A stretch of DNA of 64,000 nucleotides, from contig BTPG01000004.1 of assembly GCA_036245525.1 (NCBI GenBank), positions 53,189,810 to 53,253,809 of the forward strand. The letters are read 5' to 3'. The notes under the pieces were generated by a model that was given only the letters and a program-made list of their open reading frames with translations, made no database searches and was not told the origin of the DNA. The DNA is from Semisulcospira habei. Taxonomy: Eukaryota > Mollusca > Gastropoda > Semisulcospiridae. Below, one piece after another: positions 48,853 to 59,329 of the stretch; position 1 is the stretch's first letter; each line of letters opens with the position of its first letter. The translations under genes were made by a program, and so were the position numbers.

Positions 48853-48906
<54 letters not shown>
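48853..48906. repeat. (TTA)n microsatellite
   Basis: About 18 TTA units, then a repeat-like text with CCTGAAGCGGGATCTTTGAT CCGAAACG at about 49016, a phrase that looks like a dispersed element. No gene to 49849. Confidence 0.85.
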
Positions 48907-49849
48907 TTACGTCATTCTAAATTCTCTCCGGCTATACAGGATGACCGTCTTTACTGAGGCTGCTTCTATCGTGTTTCAGTCTTTTCTGTCACGTTCTACG
49001 TTTGTTTCCATGTCACCTGAAGCGGGATCTTTGATCCGAAACGTCGTTCCTTGTTTATATTTTAAAGGGTTTTCCACCACTATCTTCTGTTTTTCTTTCA
49101 CATGAAACCCTAGCGGCAACAGTTTTACTACATAGTGCAAGACTGAATGACACTGGTCGGCACAGTACTTCCTGGTTGGAGTTGACAACTCCGCCGCAGA
49201 ATATGCTGATGAACTATATATCGAGGTGACGTACCAGATTTGTATTCGAGCGAATAACGAAAGGGGCGTCACCAAGCAGACGGCAAACAGTGAATGTGCA
49301 CTGTCCGCATAAGCTAGTATTTGTTCATCAAGCAAGGTTGTGTCTTCCATACATACAGTAGTTACGCATCCACTCAATTTTTTTCAAAAACATTATAACT
49401 TTTTTTTTTTTAATTAAATATTTTCCGGAATGCGCCAAACGTCTTGTCCAACTTGTTAGAGTAGTTTTCCTTGCTAAGCACGTGGATCTTTTCGTGTGCT
49501 GGAATAATCTGATTTTTGTTTGAAAGCTAGACCAGTATCTAATAGACTGATCAAAGAAATAACCTAATCGTCAGAATCAGCAGTCAGTCGCCACCCTCAG
49601 GTGAATTCATAAACTTTATTTAATTATCGCGCAGTAGATGTCAATAATAACATTAACAAATTGTCATGCACCAGCCCACAAAGTCTCTTCGTGAGTGCGC
49701 CACGACAATATATTGGTAGTTATAGCACTTTGTGGAGGAGCAAAGAAAAAAAATTACCAAAAGGAACCCATTGAGTCTTGAGACAAAGGACTCAAGCGTC
49801 GGGGCAGAGACTACCGGGAGGGGGAGGGGAGGAGGATTGCAGTGATTGC

Positions 49850-50160
49850 AATCAATTATTTTTTTTCAAAAAATTTGAAGAGATACAAAGCTGGCAAACG
49901 AACTCATCCAATGTCTTTCTTCAAACTGTCCGTATAAATATCCAAAATTTCAACAATATTTATTTTATACCAAAATACTGACTAATGTGGGTCAACTGCC
50001 TTTCTACAAACAGTTATTTGACTCTTCAATGAGACATGTATCCAATTTCAGTATGCTCAGACTCTCTTATACACCCCCTGAATATAGCATTTTCTTAATT
50101 TACAAGCTTGTACGTACGCAGACTTAGGAGATTTTCATGTTTACATACATACACACACAC
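49850..50160 (+). repeat. Dispersed repeat R5, copy 1
   Basis: Reverse-complement match to 56850-57145 (AGATACAAAGCTGGC, CATCCAATGTCTTTCTTC, GACTCTTCAATGAGACAT, GAGATTTTCATGTTTACATA). Its tail is a CATACATAC/CACACAC run. A partial third copy follows in tandem at 50250-50350. Retroposon-like, non-coding. Confidence 0.65.
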
Positions 50161-50249
50161 ATGTGGCACTTCATGACAAAAGTACATTCTACAGCAAGGT
50201 TTTTGCAGCTATGCACAACGTGACATAATTTTTTAAAATCAGTTTTAGT

Positions 50250-50350
50250 ATCAGACTCTTAGACACTCCCTGAATGAAGCATTTCCTTCACTTTGAAGCT
50301 TGTGTGTACACAAACTATGGAGATTTTCATGTTTACATACATACACACAC
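50250..50350 (+). repeat. Dispersed repeat R5, partial tandem copy
   Basis: Repeats GACTCTTAGACACTCCCTGA through GAGATTTTCATGTTTACATA of the copy ending at 50160, about 75-80 per cent alike, again followed by CACACA. Confidence 0.6.
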
Positions 50351-50538
50351 ACATGCATACACACACATACACTTACAGTTCTTTGCTCCAAAAGTACATG
50401 CTGCTGCGAGGTTTGCGTAACTAGATATGACATTATTTTTACTTCACTATTGGACTTTGAGGCTTGCCCGTCTATGACGTCACGTGTGTGATATTGAAAC
50501 CGCTCCATCGTTGCCCATCCTACGAAGTCTCTTCTATT

Positions 50539-50957
50539 TGTGACCCTCTCTCCAAAAAATCAGTCTTAACTCGCATTTTGGATGTTTTGACATATAATAC
50601 ATTTCTGAAAACTACAGTGTTTGCTGATTACTGTGATGTATGCTGTAGTGCAAAAATTGTAGAAGTTTTTAGTGTTTAAAGTTGTTAAAGCCTCCAGTGG
50701 CCATTTTGAGAAAACAGCCTTTGAAGTTTCTGTGTGCAGCATAATTGGGGCCAAGGGCAGACTTTTAAAATCATTTTTAACCTTTTTAATGGCATTTTCA
50801 GGATAAAGATTTTAACCATATGATACTTTGGTGTATGTAGAATACATTTCTGCAAAAAAAGTGAACATGACCCAGATTGACCCCCACCACATATTATTGC
50901 GTGTAGTGCTGATCGGCTCCCTGCGAGTTAAGACTGGTTTCGTGAGAGAGGGTCACA
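50539..50957. mobile_element. MITE with ~37-bp terminal inverted repeats (R6)
   Basis: Left end TGTGACCCTCTCTCCAAAAA then CAGTCTTAACTCGCA; right end, as reverse complement, TGTGACCCTCTCTCACGAAA then CAGTCTTAACTCGCA. 419 bp, no transposase frame. Looks like a non-autonomous DNA transposon. The target duplication was not resolved. Confidence 0.7.
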
Positions 50958-51144
50958 TATAAGAGACTTAAAAAGATCAATGTAATAAGCTCATTATAAT
51001 TATTGAGAAATGTAACAGTTTATAAACATCTACAAGGGTGATCGAAGCCCAAATAAGTTTATGGATTTTTAAGTCGCTGAAGCCTTTTCATGTCACCACA
51101 GGCAACCAGGGTACCCTTTTCATCACTCTAATTAATGTAAAGCC

Positions 51145-52410
51145 CTTTCAATTCAATTCAATTCAAATAACTTTATTTATCCCTTAAAGGGCAATTACAT
51201 TTGTGTGGACGGGGGGAACAATCAAAGTCATTCAGTAAACATTAATATCAGGACATTCTAATATCCCATTGTACCTGATATTAATATGCTAAATCTGTAA
51301 GACTTATTTATTAAAACTCTAAACTAATACAATTACTAAAAGTAAAACATTATTTAAAACTTAAAGAGCATTATTAACGACATTATCAGCGAACACATTA
51401 ATGTCTTACTTTCCACTTGTAACACCCTCTACAACTGTCCATCCAGGCCAGCGATACCCACGCGATGAAACAGCTGTATGAAACACACACACACACACTT
51501 TTAACAGCTGTGTAGATTTACAAAATATTTAAGAGTCGGATGGCAACAGGGATGAAAGACAGTTTCCTGCGTTTGGTTTTACATGATGGTTGTCTGTATC
51601 GGCGGCCAGACGGGAGCAATTCAAAGAGGTCTTTCATCACGTGAGCATCACTAGCCAGGATGAAAGTAGCTTTTCTTACAATCTGACGATCGCAGAACAC
51701 GGCTAAACTCTGTTCTTCCCCAATGATCTTTGAGCTGAGATGAACAATTCTTTGAGACTGTTTTTGTTTTTAACACTAAGATTTGGGAACCAGCAAATGA
51801 ACGAAAAAGTCAGGACGCTTTCTGAGAAAGATTTGTAAAATAAAGTTAAAATGGTCCTGTCAACAGAAAAACTTCAGAAAGAGTTCAGCTTTCTCAGAAA
51901 GTACAATCTCTGTGGGCTTTTCTTCACAACAGTTTCAGTATTGTCATCCCAGTTCAGTTTATCATTGAAGATGGTGCCTAAGTATTTATACTTCTGGACA
52001 ATAGCAACTTCCTTATCATGTCCGCCGTGAGATGGCCTTCGTCGCCTGCTCGGCGTTAAACCCAAATAACTAACTAACTAACTCCTTATCATGTATAATA
52101 GTCTTACTGTGATCCTGCTTGTTCATCCTAAAATCAACAATAAGGTCACATGTCTTACCCATGTTAAGCTCTAAAAAAGTCATAGCACCATTGAACAAAG
52201 TCAGTCAATGAGGGTTCATGTTGTTCAGATGACCCTAGCTGAAGGGAAAGTAAGGCGCTGTCATCTGAAAACTTGACAATGTAACTATCAGCATGACAAC
52301 TCCTGCAATCGTCGGTGTAGAGGATGTAATGGAGTGGAGACAAGCAGCAGACCTGGGGGGACCCGGTGCACGTGACAGCAGTACTAGAGAAGTGACCATT
52401 AACCAAAACA
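51145..52410 (-). pseudogene. LINE-D, Rex1-like reverse transcriptase remnant
   Basis: Three minus-strand frames give the C-terminal half of a Rex1/CR1-type reverse transcriptase: 52164-52406 with GSPQVCCLSPLHYILYTDDC and the catalytic-site-like YIVKFSDDSALLSL; 51874-52065 with YKYLGTIFNDKLNW and RLYFLRKLNSF; 51518-51700 with DLFELLPSGRRYRQPSCKTK and FIPVAIRLLNIL. A SINE-tail piece (CGGCGTTAAACCCAAATAAC at about 52050) interrupts it near 52017-52085. The 3' end is ATAAATAAAGTTATTTGAAT with a GAATT tail (as minus strand). Frame breaks make it inactive. Confidence 0.75.
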
Positions 52411-52636
52411 CGTTTATCAGGATTCTTGATTATAATAAGCCATATATATATAATATCTCTTTGGGACAGTTTTTACTCCATGGTACACTGGTAATTTCTG
52501 TCCCTCACTCACTGGTATAGATGTTTGATTTTTAAGATCAATTTAAAGAAAATATCTGGGAAATTTAGGAGCCATGATCATTTTGTAAGCTTAATGCATT
52601 GAAAACTGTTTCTTAGGTATATACAATTAAACTACT

Positions 52637-52964
52637 AAGAAGTACCCAACGGAGAAAGAAACACGCTTAGAAAAGACGGGTACAACACAATTTATTAATA
52701 TTTCGGGTAAATACCCTTTGTCAAAATAGACAAACAAACAAACAGAGAGATTAGCCGCTACTTATCTTCATTGGCAGAAGGAATGTGGCAACTCTACACT
52801 CTACAAGAGTTGCCACATTCCTTCTGCCAATGAAGATAAGTAGCGGCTAATCTCTCTGTTTGTTTGTTTGTCTATTTTGACAAAGGGTATTTACCCGAAA
52901 TATTAATAAATTGTGTTGTACCCGTCTTTTCTAAGCGTGTTTCTTTCTCCGTTGGGTACTTCTT
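52637..52964. repeat. Large inverted repeat, 159-bp arms
   Basis: 52637-52795 and 52806-52964 are almost exact reverse complements around a 10-base spacer (ACACTCTACA). Arm ends read AAGAAGTACCCAACGGAG. Parts of the arm recur singly at 23820-23910, 25760-25900 and 23080-23130, so it derives from a dispersed repeat. No coding. Confidence 0.85.
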
Positions 52965-53389
52965 TGCATATTACACGCTTGGCAGTCACCTTTTTGGTCT
53001 GGATTAATTAAACTACTAGCCTATAATAAGTAGTTACATAAACACATGTATGTATTTACAGGGCGTTGCAGACAGGAGTAGAGCTGAAACAACCGCAGTG
53101 TGGGCATTGGTGTTGCAGCCCTCTACAATGAGCTTGGGGTCAATCACACCACCTGAACTAAACAAATCTGAATCTTCATCGGACTTGGAGGTTATTCTCT
53201 GTCTTTCTCTCTTAGTTTTTTAGTCTGTAGACATGACAAAATTTGTATCCTGTTACTTCACAGTTCACTGTCAGAGTTTGAGGCCTGCCTACCCATGCCA
53301 TCCTGTGCAAGAAGTTACATGCTATTAAACATGCTCCACCGTGACCTTCACAAATTCATCTTTTAAAATTCCGAATTTAAAAATCTAGA

Positions 53390-53510
53390 CTGGTGGCGAG
53401 CGTCAGCTTTTTAGCTCTCAGTGTCTGGAACTCACTGCCAATTGAACTGCTGAATCTGGTCACACTGTCCCAGGTACAAAATCACCTGAAGATCTTTTTT
53501 TTTTGTCAGG
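53390..53510 (+). pseudogene. LINE C-terminal fragment
   Basis: A short plus-strand stretch encoding FLALSVWNSLPIELLNLVTL followed by QNHLKIFFF, the typical WNSLP...LK..LF end of CR1/L2/Rex-type LINE proteins. Nothing else of the LINE is present. Confidence 0.5.
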
Positions 53511-53522
53511 TCTTCAGCACGT

Positions 53523-53640
53523 ACCCCAGTAGCAAAAAGTCTTCAGGCCCACGACGGCCGCATTGGGCCCACACACCGCCATGCGCGGGTCCACTGCCAC
53601 CATTGTGGGCCCGATTGGACCTTTGCTTACTGGGTAGCAC
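53523..53640. repeat. Hairpin element with CCCAGTA ends (P3-related)
   Basis: Left TACCCCAGTAGCAAAAAGTC and right GACCTTTGCTTACTGGGTA are inverted complements with small differences. The interior is GC-rich with GGCCCAC and GTGGGCCC. About 118 bp. Confidence 0.65.
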
Positions 53641-53817
53641 ATCGATTTCCTATCAAACTGTGACCTGACCTTTTCTTTCAGATTCTGGTTTTTTATGTGA
53701 TGGGGAAGTAGATGACTAGATGATAATGGATGAGGTCTTTTAACCCATTACATCATGAGGCTGATTTTTACATTTTGCTTTTGGTCCTATGAAGGATGTT
53801 TTGCAGATTAGGAGACA

Positions 53818-53912
53818 GATCAACCATTTTAAGTCAAGGGTGGTGCCAGAATAGCTTGGAGGCTCAGGTGCCATGCTATTCTGGCCTCACCCTTGAACTA
53901 TCATCGTCAAAT
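53818..53912. repeat. P1 palindrome
   Basis: AGATCAACCATTTTAAGTCA AGGGTGGTGCCAGAATAGCT on the left and AGCATGGCAC-like complement ending CCCTTGAACTATCATCGTC on the right. Moderately diverged. Confidence 0.65.
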
Positions 53913-55476
53913 TTATTTCGAGCAAAAGTGTATCAGGATGAAAAGGGTTAAAGTAGTGTATGCTTGTGTGTGTGTTTGTGTATATATATGTGTGTGTGTT
54001 CTCTTGTGCACTGTGTATGGAGAACAGCGCTTTATAAGAACTATGTATTATTATCATATTTTCATAGCAACAGTTCTCAGAGGGATCAAGAGATGTTTTC
54101 TGGTAGACTGAAATCTTAAGGCAGGTATCCCATCTTGACCGAGCTGAACTGGTATGTCTAGAAAGGTTTTGTCACAAAGTATCCATGTGCCAAGTCTGAA
54201 GTCTGTGGCTTGAAAGTCTCTGAGAAAATGCCAAAGTTTAAGTTTACCACAGCCAGACACTTTCCAAAGGTAATATCGGGCTTATGTGTTAACAGTCTGA
54301 AATTACGGGTGATCCTACCTACATGTGGGCATACCTAGTCTCTAAAGTATATTTTCATGCAGGCATCACATTAGCCCACCTATCAGATGTTTTCCCAGAG
54401 TTTTTTTCGATACTGTACCAATATTGGTCTGGTTTACTATTGATATCTTATATCCTTTCAAGTCTGCCCAATGCCCGCTGCCTTTCTCAACACCTCTGCT
54501 CCAGAGTCGATCATTTGTGTGGTGCCCTTGGCTTTGTTCCTTAAAATGCTTTCTGCCTTGCCAGCAAGGGTGTCCATTCAATCATTGCCCTGGACAACAG
54601 CTTGTCCTGGGCAGTAGACCCACATATGTTTTAAGAGTTGTACCAGTATATTTGCCATTGCCGAGTGCCAGTTCTGAGCTTCCCATGTGAGTCTGTGAGA
54701 ATGATGACTTGAGCATAGCACTGTCCATTTTCGACAGTCTTCCCAGACTTTCAGGTATGATAGTTAGGTACAAATGTAGGAACTTGGCTGGAATTCATTC
54801 CCATTCTCTTGATTGCTTCAATTCTGTCACTTCCCAGACCTCTTGAATTGAGTCTTCAACAAAGTTGTGATTTTTCAAGTACTGTTTTCAACTTCAAAGC
54901 CAAACTTGGTACAGAGAATGAGAGATACCTGATGAAAGGGCCTTCCTATGCATACTAATTTGGGTGACCCCTCTGAAAGGACGTGGATTATAAAAGATTG
55001 TCAAATGTGGTTAAAATGCCTCTTTTGACTCAGGTGCAATAGCAAAAGTGAGTCTATGTTCAGGGCTACTGGTTGTCCATCCGCTGTCTGGTGCCACCGT
55101 CCGGCGTAGTCCATAGTAAACTTTAACTTTAGCATTTTCTCGGAAACTATTCAAGCCGCAGTCTTCAAACTTGTCTTACGGATACTTTGTGCCAAGCCCT
55201 ATCTAAATGTACCAGTTTCTTTGACTTCTCTCTAAGGCCAAGGTCATAGGGGGTCAACAAATAGAAAAAAACAGCCATATTTTGAAAAAGATTTGCTTTT
55301 CTCTAATGCTGTTTTCAATGTAAGACCAAAACGTGGTACAGAGATTCCTGAGTAGAACCTCCTATGAATGGTCATCCCTTTTTAAGTCCCTTTTATTTAT
55401 TGAAGGGACTTTTTAGGACGGGTCGCGGTGGGGCGAATTTAATAGCATGTCCATGATGTCAAAGGCGGGCAGGCTA
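53913..55476. other. Gene-poor, unannotated stretch
   Basis: No gene, splice-supported exon or identifiable repeat apart from a short GT run at 53960-54000 and a small hairpin near 55385-55412 (AAGTCCCTTTTATT against GAAGGGACTT). Frames are short and unmatched. Confidence 0.4.
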
Positions 55477-55492
55477 AACCTCTAACAATTGA

Positions 55493-55845
55493 CCCCCACC
55501 CGGTTCTGCCCTGGGAGACTTGGGTGGGGTTAACTAATTTTTAGTTCCCAGGGTCGCCCTGGTCAGCCCCACAGGGTGGGTTTTCCCCTCTATTCTGGGG
55601 CATGTGTTTCTGTCTACCCATGGTCCATTCACCTGTATTTTCCTTTTTTAACTCTCCCTACTGTCTAAGCTTCCTATAACTCTTGATATTGGAGGTGTGT
55701 TGCTAAATGGTCTTAGGTGTATTTTGCGTATGAGACCGGCTGGCGACATACATTCAATATTCTGTTGTTGTTTTTTTCACAAGCAGTGCAGGCACGTCCT
55801 GAGAAAGTCTTGTTGCTGTTGGGACGAAGCAATGTACAACCAACC
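55493..55845 (+). mobile_element. SINE-like retroposon R3, copy 3 (full length)
   Basis: 353 bp, from CCCCCACCCGGTTCTGCCCT to GCAATGTACAACCAACC. AACCTCTAACAATTGA is present on both sides (55477-55492 and 55846-55861), a 14-16 bp target-site duplication. It shares its 5' start with the 17229 copy, which supports a defined full-length unit. Confidence 0.85.
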
Positions 55846-55984
55846 AACCTCTAACAATTGAAGTAACAAGATAAAAATTACATCATGTCTAGTTATGCTA
55901 ACCTCGCTGTTGAACGCACATTTGGCGTAAAACGCTGTATGTGCGTATGTATGTATGTATGTGCGTATGTATAGTGTGTATGTG

Positions 55985-56832
55985 ACAGTGTATCGCCCTC
56001 CTCACATCCCCATTGGCGAGTCTAAGCTAAAGTCAGTGCACCAGTTTACTTACCTTGGCTGCATTATCACGTCAGACGCCAAGCTGGACAAGGAGCTTGA
56101 CAGCAGGCTGGCAAAAGCAAACAGCGCTTTCGGGCGACTTTTCAAGCGGGTGTGGCACAATCAACAGCTGAAAACAGGCACCAAGATCAGCGTGTACAGA
56201 GCTGTGGTCCTCACCACCCTGCTGTATGGTTCCGAGTCCTGGGCCCTCTACCACAGCCAACTACGACTCCTCGAACGCTTCCACCAGCGCTGCCTGCACA
56301 CCATCCTGGGCATTCACTGGAGTGACTATGTCACCAACGTCGAGGTCCTTGAACAGGCTGAAACTGTGAGCATCGAGGCTTTGCTGCTGCGGACACAGCT
56401 CCACTGGGCGGGGCATGTCTCCAGGATGGAGGATCATCGCCTACCAAAGATCACCCTGTTCGGCGAGCTTGCTACTGGACACCGTGACAGAGGGGCACCA
56501 AAGAAGAGATACAAAGACTGTCTCAAAAAGTCACTTAGTGCCTGCCAAATTGACCACCACCAGTGGTCTTCGCTTGCTGCGGACCGTGACACCTGGCGCT
56601 CCACCATTTGCAAGGCAGCTGTCTCCTTTGAGGACTCTCGCAGAGCTAGCCTTAAGGACAAGCGGCTCAGGAGAAAAAACAGAGATGCCGCAACTCAGAA
56701 CCCTGGCCATACCTCCCCCTGCAGCCACTGCGGTCGAACCTGCCTGTCCCGGATTGGCCTCCGCAGCCACGAACAAGCCTGCAGACGTCGTGGGCAACTC
56801 CTATAAAATCTTCGTTCGCGAAGTCAAGCCAA
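55985..56832 (+). mobile_element. LINE-A copy 3, 5'-truncated
   Basis: Plus-strand LINE-A fragment ending with the family's 3' hairpin (CTTCGTTCGCGAAG) and GTCAAGCCAAGAGG. It is inserted inside a GTAT microsatellite; GTGTGTATGT occurs on both sides (about 55975 and 56839), a likely target duplication. Confidence 0.85.
55988..56806 (+). pseudogene. LINE-A reverse transcriptase C-terminal end
   Basis: Open frame from the truncation point to the stop at 56806, coding VYRPPHIPIGESKLKSVHQF, FTYLGCIITSDAK, LLYGSESWALY, WAGHVSRMEDHRLPKI, KKRYKDCLKKSLS and the zinc finger CSHCGRTCLSRIGLRSHEQA. The palm domain with the catalytic FADD is absent, so it is a dead 5'-truncated copy. The apparent start at 55955 lies in flanking microsatellite. 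Confidence 0.85.
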
Positions 56833-56849
56833 GAGGGGAGTGTGTATGT

Positions 56850-57145
56850 ATGTAAACGAGAATCTCCGATATTTCTGTACACACAAGCTTGAAACTTGGC
56901 GAAATACTTTCTTAAGTGGGTGGCTAAGAGAGCCTCTGAGCATATTGTAATTGAATGTCTCATTGAAGACATAAACAACTGTTCATAGGAAGTCGGTTGA
57001 CCCAGATTAGAGTCCATAATCTTTGTCATATTTACTTGAACTTTTGCATATAACTAGTTTGGGGAAAGACATTGGATGAGTTCATTAGCCAGCTTTGTAT
57101 CCTTTCAACTGCTTTAGTAAAAATAATTCTTTTCAGAAAAAATTA
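56850..57145 (-). repeat. Dispersed repeat R5, inverted copy
   Basis: Reverse complement of 49850-50160. Its microsatellite tail (TATGTATGTA) is where LINE-A copy 3 inserted. Confidence 0.65.
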
Positions 57146-57314
57146 AAACACTAAAAACCCTTTACTTCCAGAGAAAGTCAGACAGAGTCAGTGACGTAAA
57201 AGAGGCAACTCTGTCACCACGCATTCATTGACATAATACTCTAAATATGACGTCATTCTCTCTCGCGCGCACGGCTCTCTCTCTCTCTCTCTCTCACACA
57301 AACATGCACGCATC

Positions 57315-57372
57315 TCCAGGAGGAATAGATCCTCATGCTCCCTCCAGGCGCATGAGGATCTATGTCTTTTGG
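57315..57372. repeat. P2 palindrome, diverged
   Basis: CCAGGAGGAATAGATCCTCA TGCTCCC and the complement GCATGAGGATCTATGTCTTTTGG. The centre has been replaced relative to other P2 copies. Confidence 0.65.
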
Positions 57373-59329
57373 AGATGTTTGGAGCGCGTACGCACGAGCT
57401 AACACGTACACACACATCACGCTTTCAGAAGAGTATGCAGGTGACCCATGTACTTAATATATCATGTAGCTAGGTAAAGTCAACCTGCTTTCACATAAAT
57501 TATAGCAAGACTGAAATTGTACTGTGAAGTTCTAGTTTTGTCACCATTTTCTCAAGCCTATGCAGCGAAAGTGAAACTCGTATCACAAAATTACGTAAAA
57601 ACTAAAACTTGCGTCATGACATTTGACAAATCAGTGACGCGTATGTCCTGCGCCCCTGATGCATTGGCAGATCTGCGAGACTTTTTCAATAGGAGATAAT
57701 TCAACATCAAAATCAGGTCAAAGACAAAAGGTAGAGACCAAGGACAGCTCTCATATAGAAGGGACTTTGTGGGTTAGGGTTCATCTCATCCTGTTACGGT
57801 CACCTGCTGTTTATGGTCACATTCGCATTGTACTGATGATGTTCACAGTATAAAGTACCTTGATTTTGGTGCAGTAGGGCCGTCACCCGTGACAGGTCAG
57901 TGACAGCTCACCCGAAGTCTAGCCAGATGCCACACATGCTGACAGATCCCAGAAGCTGTGTCATTACACAATGATGGATGTGCCGGCAGCTGTGTGAGAG
58001 GTGTATAACAAAGGTCACGCTATCTATTTAACTGTGTCCACATCCCTTTTTCAAGTTGGATTGCTGCGTGGTCACGTAATCTTCCACTGAGGTGACTAAA
58101 AATTGACTACTCTTTTGCTCTGGGTGCCAACTTGACAGAAACTCTCTCTGTAGATGGAAGGAGTTCATGAGAATTGAGTGTGTACTTGCGCCAACGCACC
58201 TGGCATTGTGTGTATGCTGGCTTGACTGGCCACAGGCTTCAAATTGATCTCAGCACTCCTAAACTGTACAGTATCTATAGTTTATCAGTGCTGTAGGTAT
58301 GTAGACTGACATTCCGACACATACACCCCTGCAGACTGCAGGGCGCATGAGAATCTAGTGCGTACATGCATCAACGAGTGTGTCTTTGTGTTTGGAATTT
58401 CAGGAGACTGGTGCGTGTACCGAACATTTGCATCTTGAGGAGATCTATGAATTCCACGGCTCGTATGTTAAGAAATCATGGCATCTAAATGGATCAGTGG
58501 TGGTCAGTCATTACTGAAATGAATGACTTGCCAGTTTCTATGCGCTGCCTCAAACCGTGAACCGTATGCTCACAATGCCATGCTACACACAGAGGCTACA
58601 CATTTAGCTGAAGAAATAATGGCGAGAAAAATGGTATCCCTTAGGAAATGAAGTGTAACACATTTTGCCTCCGGTAATTATCAGGTCAATAAGTTGACCA
58701 CAATTGCTTACCGCTCATTTAGGCCTAGGTGCCACCCCCTACATGCTCCGCCATCCGTCGTCTCTTTTCCCATTTGTTTAAGAGGATGTTTCAGTATTTA
58801 CCTCTCTTTTTTTTGCGGGAAACACCACACAACATTTTTTTCAGGCAAGCTACAACATTTCTGCTTATAGATTCCGCAAAAAAAGAAGGGGTAACCACAT
58901 TAGTTTGTTTGCACAAGCAGTTCGACGGTTGATTTGTGGCCAGCTATTCAACGATCGGTCACTTCATAAGACCACATCCAGAAAATGAAAATATCTAAAT
59001 TGTAAAAAGTATAGACGTTCCATGGGAAGTGCAGTTCACAGAGAAGCAAAAACATAACACATGATGTTTGTGATAATACTGTCCGCAGCAGTGACGAAAA
59101 TTTAGTCATGATGTGTACTTTTTCTCATATGTCCATTTTAACTTTTTTTGTGTGAAAAATCAAAGGGGGAAATGTATGCTGAAAATCTGCAAATGCATTA
59201 TGCACTGTGTGGGCTTATTTTTGAAAAAAAATAAAATCATATATAATGGACTTAGTTTTTTTTCTATAAAGTCAGTCTTATCAGTGTTTCTTCAAACTTT
59301 TCAATTAGATTTCACATAAAGGTAGGTAA
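57373..59329. other. Gene-poor, unannotated stretch
   Basis: No exon or element could be supported. Short frames (for example 57517-57699, 58729-58932, 59113-59319) have no recognisable domain. GCGCATGAGAATCTAGTG at about 58342 and TTCATGAGAATTGAGTG at 58165 echo each other weakly. Confidence 0.4.

Noticed and set aside
55385..55412. Bacterial-type terminator hairpin
   Set aside because: A small stem in eukaryotic non-coding DNA; there is no gene upstream for it to end.
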